Positions 51,700-59,253 of a stretch of DNA of 64,000 bases are shown piece by piece. Source of the DNA: Mannheimia haemolytica. Lineage in GTDB: Bacteria; Pseudomonadota; Gammaproteobacteria; Enterobacterales; Pasteurellaceae. The notes below the pieces were generated by a model. It was given only the letters and a program-made list of their open reading frames with translations, was not told the origin of the DNA and did no database searches. The stretch is taken from assembly GCA_900638155.1 (NCBI GenBank), contig LR134495.1, positions 496,001 through 560,000 of the forward strand, in the 5' to 3' direction. A program made the translations under genes and the position numbers. The first letter of the stretch is position 1, and every line of letters begins with the position of its first letter.

Positions 51700-52602
51700 T
51701 TAAAGAGTTACACCTTGTTTCAGTTGGTTTTCCGCCCACCAAGCCGCACCGATTAAGCCGGCATCTTGCCCGGATTGAGCATTTTCCAATACGCAATGAT
51801 ATACACTCGGCATTTCAGCTAAATAGTCGGACACCAGCGGTAAATACCCCTCCGCTAAGCCCACGCTGCCGCCTAACACGACTTTTTGTATATCTAAACT
51901 GATTTTTAAATCGGCAATCAAGTTGGCAATCGCTTTTGCAGATTTTTGCACTAATTCGACCGCTTGCGGGTTGCCTTGGCGGAATCGCTCGAACACCTCT
52001 TTTGGTGAACAAGGCTTTTCCCATTGGCTGGAAACTGCCTCTATTGCACGCCCTGCTGCGACTGCTTCGACACAGCCGACTCGTCCACAACCACAGAGAG
52101 GCCCGTTCGGATCGGCTAGAGTATGCCCGATATGTCCTGCAATGCCGTTACTGCCGATTTGCAGTTCGCCGTTTAAAATAATGCCGCCGCCTACGCCGGT
52201 GGAAACGGTAATAAATACAAAATGTTTGACCGCTTGTTGGTCTTCATTTAAATATTCGGCACACACCGCCGCTTGCACGTCATTTAATAATGCAATCGGC
52301 TTATCGGTATGCTTTGCAATGCTTTGTTTCAACGGAAATTCTGCCAATCCGCCTAAATTTTTTGGATTTAGTGCAGTAAGCACCCCTTTATTGATAATGC
52401 CTGTTGAGGCAACTGCCACAAAATCAAATTGCCCTTGATAATGTTGCATTATCTCACCAATCGCTTGATGCAAACTGCCTGCCTGATCAGCTTGTGGTTT
52501 ATCAGTCGGGGTCTGAATTTGTTGGCGTTGTGACACTTGATTGTGTTGCACAATTGCCGTGGCAATTTTCGTGCCACCGATGTCTATTGCTAAACAACGC
52601 AT
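51700..52602 (-). CDS. nanK: N-acetylmannosamine kinase (ROK family)
   Basis: A 300-residue sugar kinase making ManNAc-6-phosphate. The N-terminal phosphate loop DIGGTKIATA is at residues 7-16, VSTGVGGGIILNG is central, and the ROK zinc site GPLCGCGRVGCVEA is complete. It lies 9 bases after nanE and 24 bases before nanA. Confidence 0.94.
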   Translation of the reverse strand: MRCLAIDIGGTKIATAIVQHNQVSQRQQIQTPTDKPQADQAGSLHQAIGEIMQHYQGQFDFVAVASTGIINKGVLTALNPKNLGGLAEFPLKQSIAKHTDKPIALLNDVQAAVCAEYLNEDQQAVKHFVFITVSTGVGGGIILNGELQIGSNGIAGHIGHTLADPNGPLCGCGRVGCVEAVAAGRAIEAVSSQWEKPCSPKEVFERFRQGNPQAVELVQKSAKAIANLIADLKISLDIQKVVLGGSVGLAEGYLPLVSDYLAEMPSVYHCVLENAQSGQDAGLIGAAWWAENQLKQGVTL

Positions 52603-52611
52603 AAGCAGCTC

Positions 52612-53301
52612 CTATTTTTGAGCCGATTTTACAGAGTCGGCAAACCAGCTCACAATATGCTCTAAGCGGGTCAATGCCGATCCAACGGTAACGTAATCCG
52701 CCCCGATTTCAATCGCCGTTTTTGCTAGTTCAGGCGTGTTGTAGCGACCTTCCGCCATAACATTACAGCCGGCAGCTTTTAAACCTTTCACTAATTGATA
52801 GTCCGGCTCATCAGGCACTTCGCCACCGGTGTAGCCAGACATTGTACTACCCACAATATCAAAGCCTAATTGTTGGCAATGTAAACCTTCTTCAAGGGTG
52901 GAGCAATCCGCCATTGCCAAGCAACCTTTTTCGTGAATGCGTTTTACCGCCTCTTCAATGCTGACCGGGCGGGTGCGGAATGTGCCGTCCACCGCAATAA
53001 TATCGGCACCGGCTTCGGCTAAGGCATCAATATCTTCTAAAAATGGCGTAATACGCACAGGGGAATCTGGCAAATCACGTTTTACAATGCCGATAATCGG
53101 CACATCAACAACGGCACGAGTTGCTTTTAAATTTTCTACGCCCTCAATGCGAATGCCCTTTGCTCCACCAATAACAGAAGCAGCCGCCATAGCAGCCACA
53201 ATTTCAGGTTTATCCATGGGGCCGTCATCAACCGGTTGGCAGGAGGCAATCAGCCCGTTTTGAATTTGACTTAAAATAGAATCACGAGATAGTGTTGACA
53301 T
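52612..53301 (-). CDS. nanE: N-acetylmannosamine-6-phosphate 2-epimerase
   Basis: A 229-residue TIM-barrel enzyme converting ManNAc-6-P to GlcNAc-6-P. The family marks [45 protein letters not shown] and [10 protein letters not shown] are present. It is first in the leftward nan operon, with a CRP site about 120 bases upstream. No siaPT transporter or siaR regulator is adjacent. Confidence 0.95.
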   Translation of the reverse strand: MSTLSRDSILSQIQNGLIASCQPVDDGPMDKPEIVAAMAAASVIGGAKGIRIEGVENLKATRAVVDVPIIGIVKRDLPDSPVRITPFLEDIDALAEAGADIIAVDGTFRTRPVSIEEAVKRIHEKGCLAMADCSTLEEGLHCQQLGFDIVGSTMSGYTGGEVPDEPDYQLVKGLKAAGCNVMAEGRYNTPELAKTAIEIGADYVTVGSALTRLEHIVSWFADSVKSAQK

Positions 53302-53417
53302 AACAGTTCCTTTTTTATGTTCAAAAGGTAGTCAATGGACTAGATTTTGTTTGTGAAGAAATACTCCAAATAATTATAATTTAATAAATTTTTACTACAA
53401 ACAGAAAAATAAAAAAA

Positions 53418-53433
53418 TGTGAGCTAAGTCTCA
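53418..53433. promoter_or_regulatory. CRP-binding site upstream of nanE
   Basis: TGTGA-GCTAAG-TCTCA matches the CRP core with one mismatch, flanked by A- and T-runs. CRP control of sialic acid catabolism is known in H. influenzae. Confidence 0.7.
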
Positions 53434-53474
53434 TTTTTTATCAAAACGGAAAGAGAGAATGTGGCAGAAATGCA

Positions 53475-53501
53475 AAAAGCCGTTAAATATTAACGGCTTT
53501 T
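53475..53501 (-). terminator. Terminator of selC
   Basis: AAAAGCCGTTAA and TTAACGGCTTTT form a perfect 12-bp stem with a 3-base loop, 6 bases past the tRNA 3' end. Confidence 0.88.
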
Positions 53502-53507
53502 GAAATG

Positions 53508-53602
53508 TGGCGGAAGTGCATGGGAGTTGAACCCACCCGAGAACGCTGGCGTCCTCAACAGGATTTGAAGTCCTGCCACCTCACCGGAGATGACGCACTT
53601 CC
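53508..53602 (-). tRNA. selC: tRNA-Sec (anticodon UCA)
   Basis: A 95-nt gene with the long acceptor/D-stem geometry and large variable arm of selenocysteine tRNA, closely matching E. coli selC. The acceptor stem starts GGAAGTGC, the anticodon TCA is read from bases 53568-53566, the TPsiC loop is GGTTCAACTCC, and the 3' CCA is encoded. It inserts selenocysteine at UGA with SelB. It is divergent from selA, 67 bases away. Confidence 0.97.
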
Positions 53603-53669
53603 GAAAAATTGGCAATATTGTACTTTATTTATTAGAATTGTCCAAAATATTCTCTCAATCATTCACATT

Positions 53670-55049
53670 ATGCAACAACTATTTCGCCAAATTCCCTCGC
53701 TCGACCTCTTGTTGAAAAAGCCACAAGCGGTCGAATTATGCCAAAAATTTGCATATTCCAGCGTGGCTGAACAAGCTAGGAGTTTGCTTACTCAAGCACG
53801 TCAATTTATTTCCCAACAGCAAGCCTTGCCGGATTTTATTGCTGATGAAAACCTGTTTTTTACAAGTCTGGAGCAAAAATTGCAAGCGTTGAGTGAGGTG
53901 AAAATCCGCTCCGTGTTCAACTTAACCGGCACGGTGCTACACACCAACTTAGGGCGTGGGTTGTGGTCGGAAAAGGCGATACAGTCAGCAACCAACGCAA
54001 TGCGAAATAATGTGGCGTTGGAATTTGATATTGAAGCAGGCAAACGCTCGCACCGAGATAATTACATTTCCGAGTTGTTGCAAATGCTTACCGGAGCGGA
54101 GGCAGCTTGCATTGTGAATAATAATGCGGCGGCAGTGTTGTTGATGTTAGCGACATTCGCACAGGGCAAGGAAGTGATCGTTTCCCGTGGTGAGCTGGTG
54201 GAAATTGGCGGGGCATTTCGTATTCCGGATATTATGGCTCAAGCCGGTTGCAAATTGGTGGAAGTCGGTACGACTAATCGCACTCATTTAAAGGATTATC
54301 GCAACGCGATCACTGAAAATACCGCATTTTTAATGAAAGTTCACACCAGCAACTACCACATTCAAGGTTTTACCAGTTCGGTGTCGGAAGAGGAGTTGGT
54401 GGCTCTCGGCAAAGAATTTAATCTGCCGGTGATTACCGACTTAGGTAGCGGTTCGCTGACCGATATGCAAGCCCTTAATTTGCCTACTGAGCCAATGGTT
54501 CAGCAAAAAGTAGCGGCTGGGGTAGATTTGGTTTCCTTCTCGGGCGATAAATTATTAGGCGGTCCGCAAGCCGGCATTATTGTCGGTAGCCAAGCGATGA
54601 TTAGCCAGCTGCAACAACACCCGCTGAAACGGGTGCTACGTTGTGATAAAGTGATTTTATCGGCACTTGAGGCAACGCTACGCCACTACTTATTTCCGGA
54701 GCAATTAACCGATAACTTGCCGACTCTTCATTTACTCACTCAACCTCTTGAAACCTTGCAACACAAAGCAGAGCGATTAAAACAGGCACTACACAAGCGG
54801 TTAAATTCTGCTTATATTTTGCAAATTGAGCCAAGCTTCGCCCAAATCGGCAGTGGTGCGTTACCCACAGAAACCTTGCCCTCAGTGGCAGTAACGATTT
54901 CTGCTGAAAAACAGAGTGATTTAATTGCATTGGAGCAACAATTTAAAACCTACCCAAGCCCAATAATCGGGCGTTTTGCTCAGCAGAAATTTTGGTTGGA
55001 TTTACGCTCGGTTGCGGAGTTTGAAAAGTTGATTGAGATGTTGGATTAA
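53670..55049 (+). CDS. selA: L-seryl-tRNA(Sec) selenium transferase
   Basis: A 459-residue PLP enzyme that converts Ser-tRNA(Sec) to Sec-tRNA(Sec). [50 protein letters not shown] and the PLP-binding [14 protein letters not shown] (Lys294) are all typical. I start at the ATG 53670, giving the expected N terminus [12 protein letters not shown]; longer versions read antisense through selC. It is followed not by selB, as in E. coli, but by a small peptide gene and pdxH. Confidence 0.97.
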   Translation: MQQLFRQIPSLDLLLKKPQAVELCQKFAYSSVAEQARSLLTQARQFISQQQALPDFIADENLFFTSLEQKLQALSEVKIRSVFNLTGTVLHTNLGRGLWSEKAIQSATNAMRNNVALEFDIEAGKRSHRDNYISELLQMLTGAEAACIVNNNAAAVLLMLATFAQGKEVIVSRGELVEIGGAFRIPDIMAQAGCKLVEVGTTNRTHLKDYRNAITENTAFLMKVHTSNYHIQGFTSSVSEEELVALGKEFNLPVITDLGSGSLTDMQALNLPTEPMVQQKVAAGVDLVSFSGDKLLGGPQAGIIVGSQAMISQLQQHPLKRVLRCDKVILSALEATLRHYLFPEQLTDNLPTLHLLTQPLETLQHKAERLKQALHKRLNSAYILQIEPSFAQIGSGALPTETLPSVAVTISAEKQSDLIALEQQFKTYPSPIIGRFAQQKFWLDLRSVAEFEKLIEMLD

Positions 55050-55198
55050 GTAAAAATATTACATTTAATTATGTTAGAATAAATCAGGTTTAAGCAGTAA
55101 GTGCTTGAGCTAGGTGGGTCTGCTAAACAGTCCCACCAGTAGCCGCTAGTGGGGCTGTTATTGCAGATCTTGTGATTCTCATCAACAAGGGAGCGAAA

Positions 55199-55285
55199 AT
55201 GAATCGTAAAACATTTTTACGCTTGATTATCGTGATTCTGCTTTGCCTACTACTGAAAAGTAGTACAGCGACTATTGGAATGTAG
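55199..55285 (+). CDS. 28-residue hydrophobic peptide (candidate type I toxin)
   Basis: A short frame with a good ribosome-binding site (AGGGAG, 6 bases before ATG) encodes a basic N terminus (MNRKTFLR), a hydrophobic core LIIVILLCLLL and a short polar tail. This resembles type I toxin peptides in size and layout but matches no named family I know. Its leader (about 55085-55198) is GC-richer and highly foldable (GGTGGG/CCCACC stem at 55113-55141 region), and a strong terminator follows at 55302. Alternatives are a leader peptide for pdxH or a chance frame. Confidence 0.5.
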   Translation: MNRKTFLRLIIVILLCLLLKSSTATIGM

Positions 55286-55301
55286 TAGCAGATTCTAACC
55301 G

Positions 55302-55337
55302 AAACGCTCAAGATTAGCCGTCTTGAGCGTTTTTATT
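55302..55337 (+). terminator. Rho-independent terminator before pdxH
   Basis: AAACGCTCAAGA and TCTTGAGCGTTT form a perfect 12-bp stem with a 7-base loop, followed by T-rich sequence. It ends the small-peptide transcript 43 bases before the pdxH start, so pdxH probably has read-through or its own promoter. Confidence 0.9.
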
Positions 55338-55379
55338 GTATGTGTTTTCGACAAAAATAGCAACTTAGGAGGATTCATT

Positions 55380-56012
55380 ATGGATCTGCACCACATTCGA
55401 GAAGATTACACCAAAAAAGTGCTTTCAATCCAAGATTGTCACCCAAACCCAATTACCCAATTTGAACAATGGTTGAGTGAGGCAATCAATGCCAAAGTGA
55501 ATGAGCCGACTGCAATGAATATTGCTACCGTTGCAGCAAACGGGCGACCAAGTAGCCGAATGGTGCTATTGAAAGAGGTAAGTTCACAAGGCTTTGTGTT
55601 CTTTACCAATTATCAAAGTCGTAAAGGGCGGGAAATTGCCGATAATCCGTTTGGTTGTTTAACCTTCTTTTGGGCGGAATTACAACGCCAAGTGCGGATT
55701 GAGGGGAAAATAGCAAAAATTCCAGCAGCAGAATCCGATGCCTATTTTGACTCCCGTCCTTATACCAGCCGTTTGGGAGCTTGGGCGAGCGAGCAAAGTC
55801 AGCCTATCGAAAACTACAAGGCTTTGTTGCTAAAATCAGCTCAATTTGCATTGAAATATCCACTTTCAGTGCCTCGCCCACCGCATTGGGGTGGCTATAT
55901 TCTGATTCCCGACAGCATTGAATTCTGGCAAGGCAGAAGCAGCCGATTACACGACCGTATTCATTATTGGTTGGAAAATAATGAGTGGAAAAAAGAGCGG
56001 TTATCGCCTTAA
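55380..56012 (+). CDS. pdxH: Pyridoxamine/pyridoxine 5'-phosphate oxidase
   Basis: A 210-residue FMN enzyme making pyridoxal 5'-phosphate. [43 protein letters not shown] and the C-terminal [14 protein letters not shown] are diagnostic. The start at 55380 has TAGGAGG. It sits between selA, whose product needs PLP, and selB. Confidence 0.97.
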   Translation: MDLHHIREDYTKKVLSIQDCHPNPITQFEQWLSEAINAKVNEPTAMNIATVAANGRPSSRMVLLKEVSSQGFVFFTNYQSRKGREIADNPFGCLTFFWAELQRQVRIEGKIAKIPAAESDAYFDSRPYTSRLGAWASEQSQPIENYKALLLKSAQFALKYPLSVPRPPHWGGYILIPDSIEFWQGRSSRLHDRIHYWLENNEWKKERLSP

Positions 56013-56058
56013 ATTCTTGCTTGTTATCAATCACAAGAACATTAAATAAGGACTATCA

Positions 56059-57906
56059 ATGATCATCTGCACTGCCGGTCACGTTGACCACGGCAAAACA
56101 TCGCTTTTACAAGCCTTAACCGGCACTAACACCGCCCATTTGCCCGAAGAACAAAAACGTGGGCTAACCATTGATTTGGGCTATGCCTATTTACCGATTG
56201 AGAACGATATTTTAGGGTTTATTGATGTGCCGGGTCATCAGCGTTTTTTATCTAATATGCTGGCAGGGCTTGGCGGCATTCAACACGCCCTGTTGGTGAT
56301 TTCAGCCGAAGAAGGGATTAAGCCACAAACCGACGAGCATTTGGATATTCTCCGCTTGCTGAATTTTCAGCATATTATGGTTGTGATTACCAAGGCAGAT
56401 CGAGCGGAAGAGGCTCAAATCAGCCATTTAATTGAGCAGGTGAAAACAAGCTATCCGTTTTTAGCGGAAGCAAAAACCTTTGTTACTTCGGCAAAAACGC
56501 AACAAGGGATTGAAGAATTAAAAGCACACTTAATCCAATTAAATCAACAACATACCCAAACCCATAAACCGTTCCGTTATGCGATTGACCGTGTGTTTAA
56601 TGTGAAAGGAGCAGGGTTGGTCGTTACCGGCACAACGGTGGCGGGCAAAGCGAGCGTTGGCTCTGAGTTATTTTTGTCGAATGGTAAAAAAGTGCGGGTC
56701 AAAGCCATTCACGCCCAAAATACGCCTTCGGAAACGGGAGTGGCAGGGCAACGTTTGGCGTTAAATATCGCTAACGTGGAAAAAGAGGAAATCAAGCGAG
56801 GCGATTGGATTACCGAGCTTGAGCCGAAATTTGCCACCGATCGCATTACGGTTCAACTAACCGCCAATCAAGCCTTCAAAGAAAACAGCATTGTGCATCT
56901 TTACCATTTTGCCTCGCACATTACCGGCAAATTGAATTTGCTTGAGGGGCAACAAGCGGTCAAAAATCAGCAATTTTTTGCAGAAGTGATTTTAGATGAA
57001 CCACTCCATATTGCCGTTGGTGATAAATTGATCATCCGAAGCGGTGATGACAGCCAAACTTTAGCAGGGGCAGATGTGTTGGAAATTCACTCACCAAAAC
57101 GGCATAAACGCACGTATGCTCGTTTGGCGTTGGTAAAAAATTTAGCAAAAACCACCGCTTGTAATGACTTTGCAGCACGCCTTGATCTCTATCTGCAAAA
57201 CAGAGCGATGGATTTATCCTTGCTGTTATGGGCGGAGCAATGTTTTGCGGAGGATATTGCAAAACAGGGGTTTGATGTCTCGTCTAAATGGTTATTTAAT
57301 TCGGATTTTAAAGCCCAAGCCCAGCAACGGGTGTTGGAAAAAATGGCAGAATACCACCTGCAACATCAAGATCAAATCGGCGTGACCAAAGCCCGTTTAT
57401 ATCGCATAGCGTTATTGGATTTGCCTGAAAACTTGGCAAATCAATTTATTGAGGATTTGGTGGAGCAAAAAGCCTTAATTAATAGCCGTGGTTGGTTGCA
57501 TCTGCCGGAACATCGAATCGAATTGAACGCCGATGAATTGCAAATTTGGCAACAAATTCGACCGCTGTTTGAGGCGACCAATCAAGCTCTTTGGGTACGA
57601 GATATTGCAAGCCAGCTCTCGATTGATGAAACCCAAATGCGGAATTTATTGTATAAAGCCGGGAAATTGGGGTATTTAATCCCAATCGTTAAAGATAGAT
57701 TTTTATTAAGCGAGCAAATCGGACAATTTGCAATGTTAATTAAAGATTTTATCGCCCAACATGGCAGTATTTCGGTGAATCAGTTGCGAGATGAGTTGCA
57801 GTATGGGCGAAAATTGACGGTGCAATTAATTGAATATTTTGATCGTAGCGGTTTTTTAAGACGAAAAGGCGATGTGCATTTGTTAAGAGATAGTGAAACA
57901 TTTTAG
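56059..57906 (+). CDS. selB: Selenocysteine-specific elongation factor SelB
   Basis: A 615-residue translation factor bringing Sec-tRNA(Sec) to UGA codons marked by SECIS hairpins. The GTPase motifs GHVDHGKT (residues 7-14), DVPGHQRF and TKAD are followed by EF-Tu-like domains II/III. A C-terminal set of winged helices binds SECIS (for example LRDELQYGRKLTVQLIEYFD near 580). Length matches E. coli SelB. Confidence 0.97.
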   Translation: MIICTAGHVDHGKTSLLQALTGTNTAHLPEEQKRGLTIDLGYAYLPIENDILGFIDVPGHQRFLSNMLAGLGGIQHALLVISAEEGIKPQTDEHLDILRLLNFQHIMVVITKADRAEEAQISHLIEQVKTSYPFLAEAKTFVTSAKTQQGIEELKAHLIQLNQQHTQTHKPFRYAIDRVFNVKGAGLVVTGTTVAGKASVGSELFLSNGKKVRVKAIHAQNTPSETGVAGQRLALNIANVEKEEIKRGDWITELEPKFATDRITVQLTANQAFKENSIVHLYHFASHITGKLNLLEGQQAVKNQQFFAEVILDEPLHIAVGDKLIIRSGDDSQTLAGADVLEIHSPKRHKRTYARLALVKNLAKTTACNDFAARLDLYLQNRAMDLSLLLWAEQCFAEDIAKQGFDVSSKWLFNSDFKAQAQQRVLEKMAEYHLQHQDQIGVTKARLYRIALLDLPENLANQFIEDLVEQKALINSRGWLHLPEHRIELNADELQIWQQIRPLFEATNQALWVRDIASQLSIDETQMRNLLYKAGKLGYLIPIVKDRFLLSEQIGQFAMLIKDFIAQHGSISVNQLRDELQYGRKLTVQLIEYFDRSGFLRRKGDVHLLRDSETF

Positions 57907-57983
57907 CTTGTGGCATTAGGCATAGATTTTTTTATGCGAAAAAATAAATTTACTAATTATAAAATCTATGCTAAAAACAAGCT
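57905..57983. terminator. Nested inverted repeat after selB
   Basis: GCATAGATTTT (57920-57930) pairs with AAAATCTATGC (57961-57971), and an outer AGCTTG pairs with CAAGCT (57978-57983). It starts at the selB stop and is a plausible, AT-rich terminator or mRNA-end stem. Confidence 0.55.
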
Positions 57984-58089
57984 CTAAGAGGCAAATGCAA
58001 CTCAAAGAAGTTTTGTATCTCTTGTAGTGTGAGCGGTGGCTCAAAACGATAAATCTTTGTTTTCTGATCCTTAATTTTAGGAGTTAAAA

Positions 58090-59052
58090 ATGAAAAAATT
58101 AGTCAAACTTTCTTTCCTTGCAAGCCTTGTGATGGGAACAGCATCTGTTCAAGCGGCTGAAACATTTGTGACTATCGGAACAGGCGGTCAAACCGGTGTT
58201 TATTATGTTGTGGGTCAATCTATTTGCCAATTAGTAAACCGTGATTCAGCAAAAACAGGTTTAAAATGTAACGCTCCTTCAACAGGGGCATCGGTTGCAA
58301 ACTTAAATGCGATTGCAGCAAAAGAAATGGATATGGGGATTGCACAATCAGACTGGCAATACCACGCCTATAACGGCTCAAGCTCATTTGAAGGTAAGAA
58401 AAACGATAAAATTCGCGCCATTTTCTCGCTTCACCCGGAACCGTTTACAGTAATGGCTCGTACCGATTCAGGCATTAAGTCGTTCGATGATTTAAAAGCA
58501 AAACGTGTAAACGTGGGCGACCCGGGTTCCGGTACTCGTGCAACAATGAACGTGATTTTAGCGGCAAAAGGCTGGACGGATAAAGATTTCAAAGTGGCTT
58601 CTGAATTGAAACCGGCAGAAATGGCATCTGTAATGTGTGATAACAACTTAGATGCGATCACTTATAACGTAGGTCACCCGAATGGTGCGTTAAAAGAAGC
58701 AGCCGCTTCTTGCGATGCGAAATTAGTGCCGGTAACCGGCCCTGAAATTGATAAATTAGTGGCAGATCACTCATATTATGCCAAAGCTACGATTCCGGGC
58801 GGTTTATATAAAGGTTCAGATGAGCCGACAGAAACTTTCGGTGTATATGCAACGTTAGTAACTTCTGCCGATGTGGATGCAGATAAAGTGTACAATGTAA
58901 CCAAAGCGGTATTTGATAACTTTGATCGTTTCAAACGTTTACACCCGGCGTTTGAACACTTAAAACAAGAAGAGATGATCAAAAACGCTCTTTCTGCTCC
59001 GTTACACGAGGGTGCAATTCGTTACTATAAAGAGAAAGGTTGGATTAAGTAA
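58090..59052 (+). CDS. TRAP transporter substrate-binding protein, TAXI family
   Basis: A 320-residue periplasmic receptor with a signal peptide ending VQA|AET. The family-naming TAXI-type start reads FVTIGTGGQTGVYYVVGQSIC, then CNAPSTGASVANLNAIAAKEMDMGIAQSD, split here over residues about 57-85, and GDPGSGTRATMNVIL. TAXI proteins bind small carboxylates such as glutamate or 2-oxoacids; this ligand is unknown. It precedes the fused permease gene by 201 bases holding three stem structures. Confidence 0.9.
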   Translation: MKKLVKLSFLASLVMGTASVQAAETFVTIGTGGQTGVYYVVGQSICQLVNRDSAKTGLKCNAPSTGASVANLNAIAAKEMDMGIAQSDWQYHAYNGSSSFEGKKNDKIRAIFSLHPEPFTVMARTDSGIKSFDDLKAKRVNVGDPGSGTRATMNVILAAKGWTDKDFKVASELKPAEMASVMCDNNLDAITYNVGHPNGALKEAAASCDAKLVPVTGPEIDKLVADHSYYAKATIPGGLYKGSDEPTETFGVYATLVTSADVDADKVYNVTKAVFDNFDRFKRLHPAFEHLKQEEMIKNALSAPLHEGAIRYYKEKGWIK

Positions 59053-59079
59053 TATTTCCTTTCTGTAATTTGATTCAAT

Positions 59080-59108
59080 CAGCACGTTTTTTAGCGTGCT
59101 GGTTTTTT
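59080..59108 (+). terminator. Terminator after the TAXI binding-protein gene
   Basis: CAGCACG and CGTGCTG pair around an 8-base loop, followed by a T-run. It would separate abundant binding-protein mRNA from the permease message. Confidence 0.85.
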
Positions 59109-59120
59109 GCTTTTTTGAAA

Positions 59121-59169
59121 CTGTTGATAAGTTATCGATTTTCACCTTTAATTGATAACTTATCAACAG
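59121..59169. repeat. 20-bp inverted repeat in the TAXI-permease gap
   Basis: CTGTTGATAAGTTATCGATT and AATTGATAACTTATCAACAG pair with a single G.T position around a 9-base loop. It has no T-tail of its own and directly follows a terminator, so an operator or mRNA-stabilising stem is possible. Confidence 0.85.
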
Positions 59170-59180
59170 TGTTTTCACGA

Positions 59181-59237
59181 GCAAGCGGTTGTTTTTTGAG
59201 GAAATTTGTAAAATTTAATAAGAAAATGACCGCTTGC
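59181..59237. repeat. Inverted USS pair before the TRAP permease gene
   Basis: GCAAGCGGTT and GACCGCTTGC flank an AT-rich spacer and end 17 bases before the permease ATG, overlapping its leader. Confidence 0.65.
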
Positions 59238-59253
59238 GTTTTGAGGAGTCTTT

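Noticed and set aside
53505..53669. In-frame 5' extension of selA
   Set aside because: It reads antisense through the whole tRNA-Sec gene and has no SelA similarity; the ATG at 53670 gives the normal N terminus.
55123..55311. 62-codon frame on the minus strand opposite the small peptide gene
   Set aside because: No ribosome-binding site or recognisable protein; it runs through the foldable leader and terminator and is best seen as a shadow.
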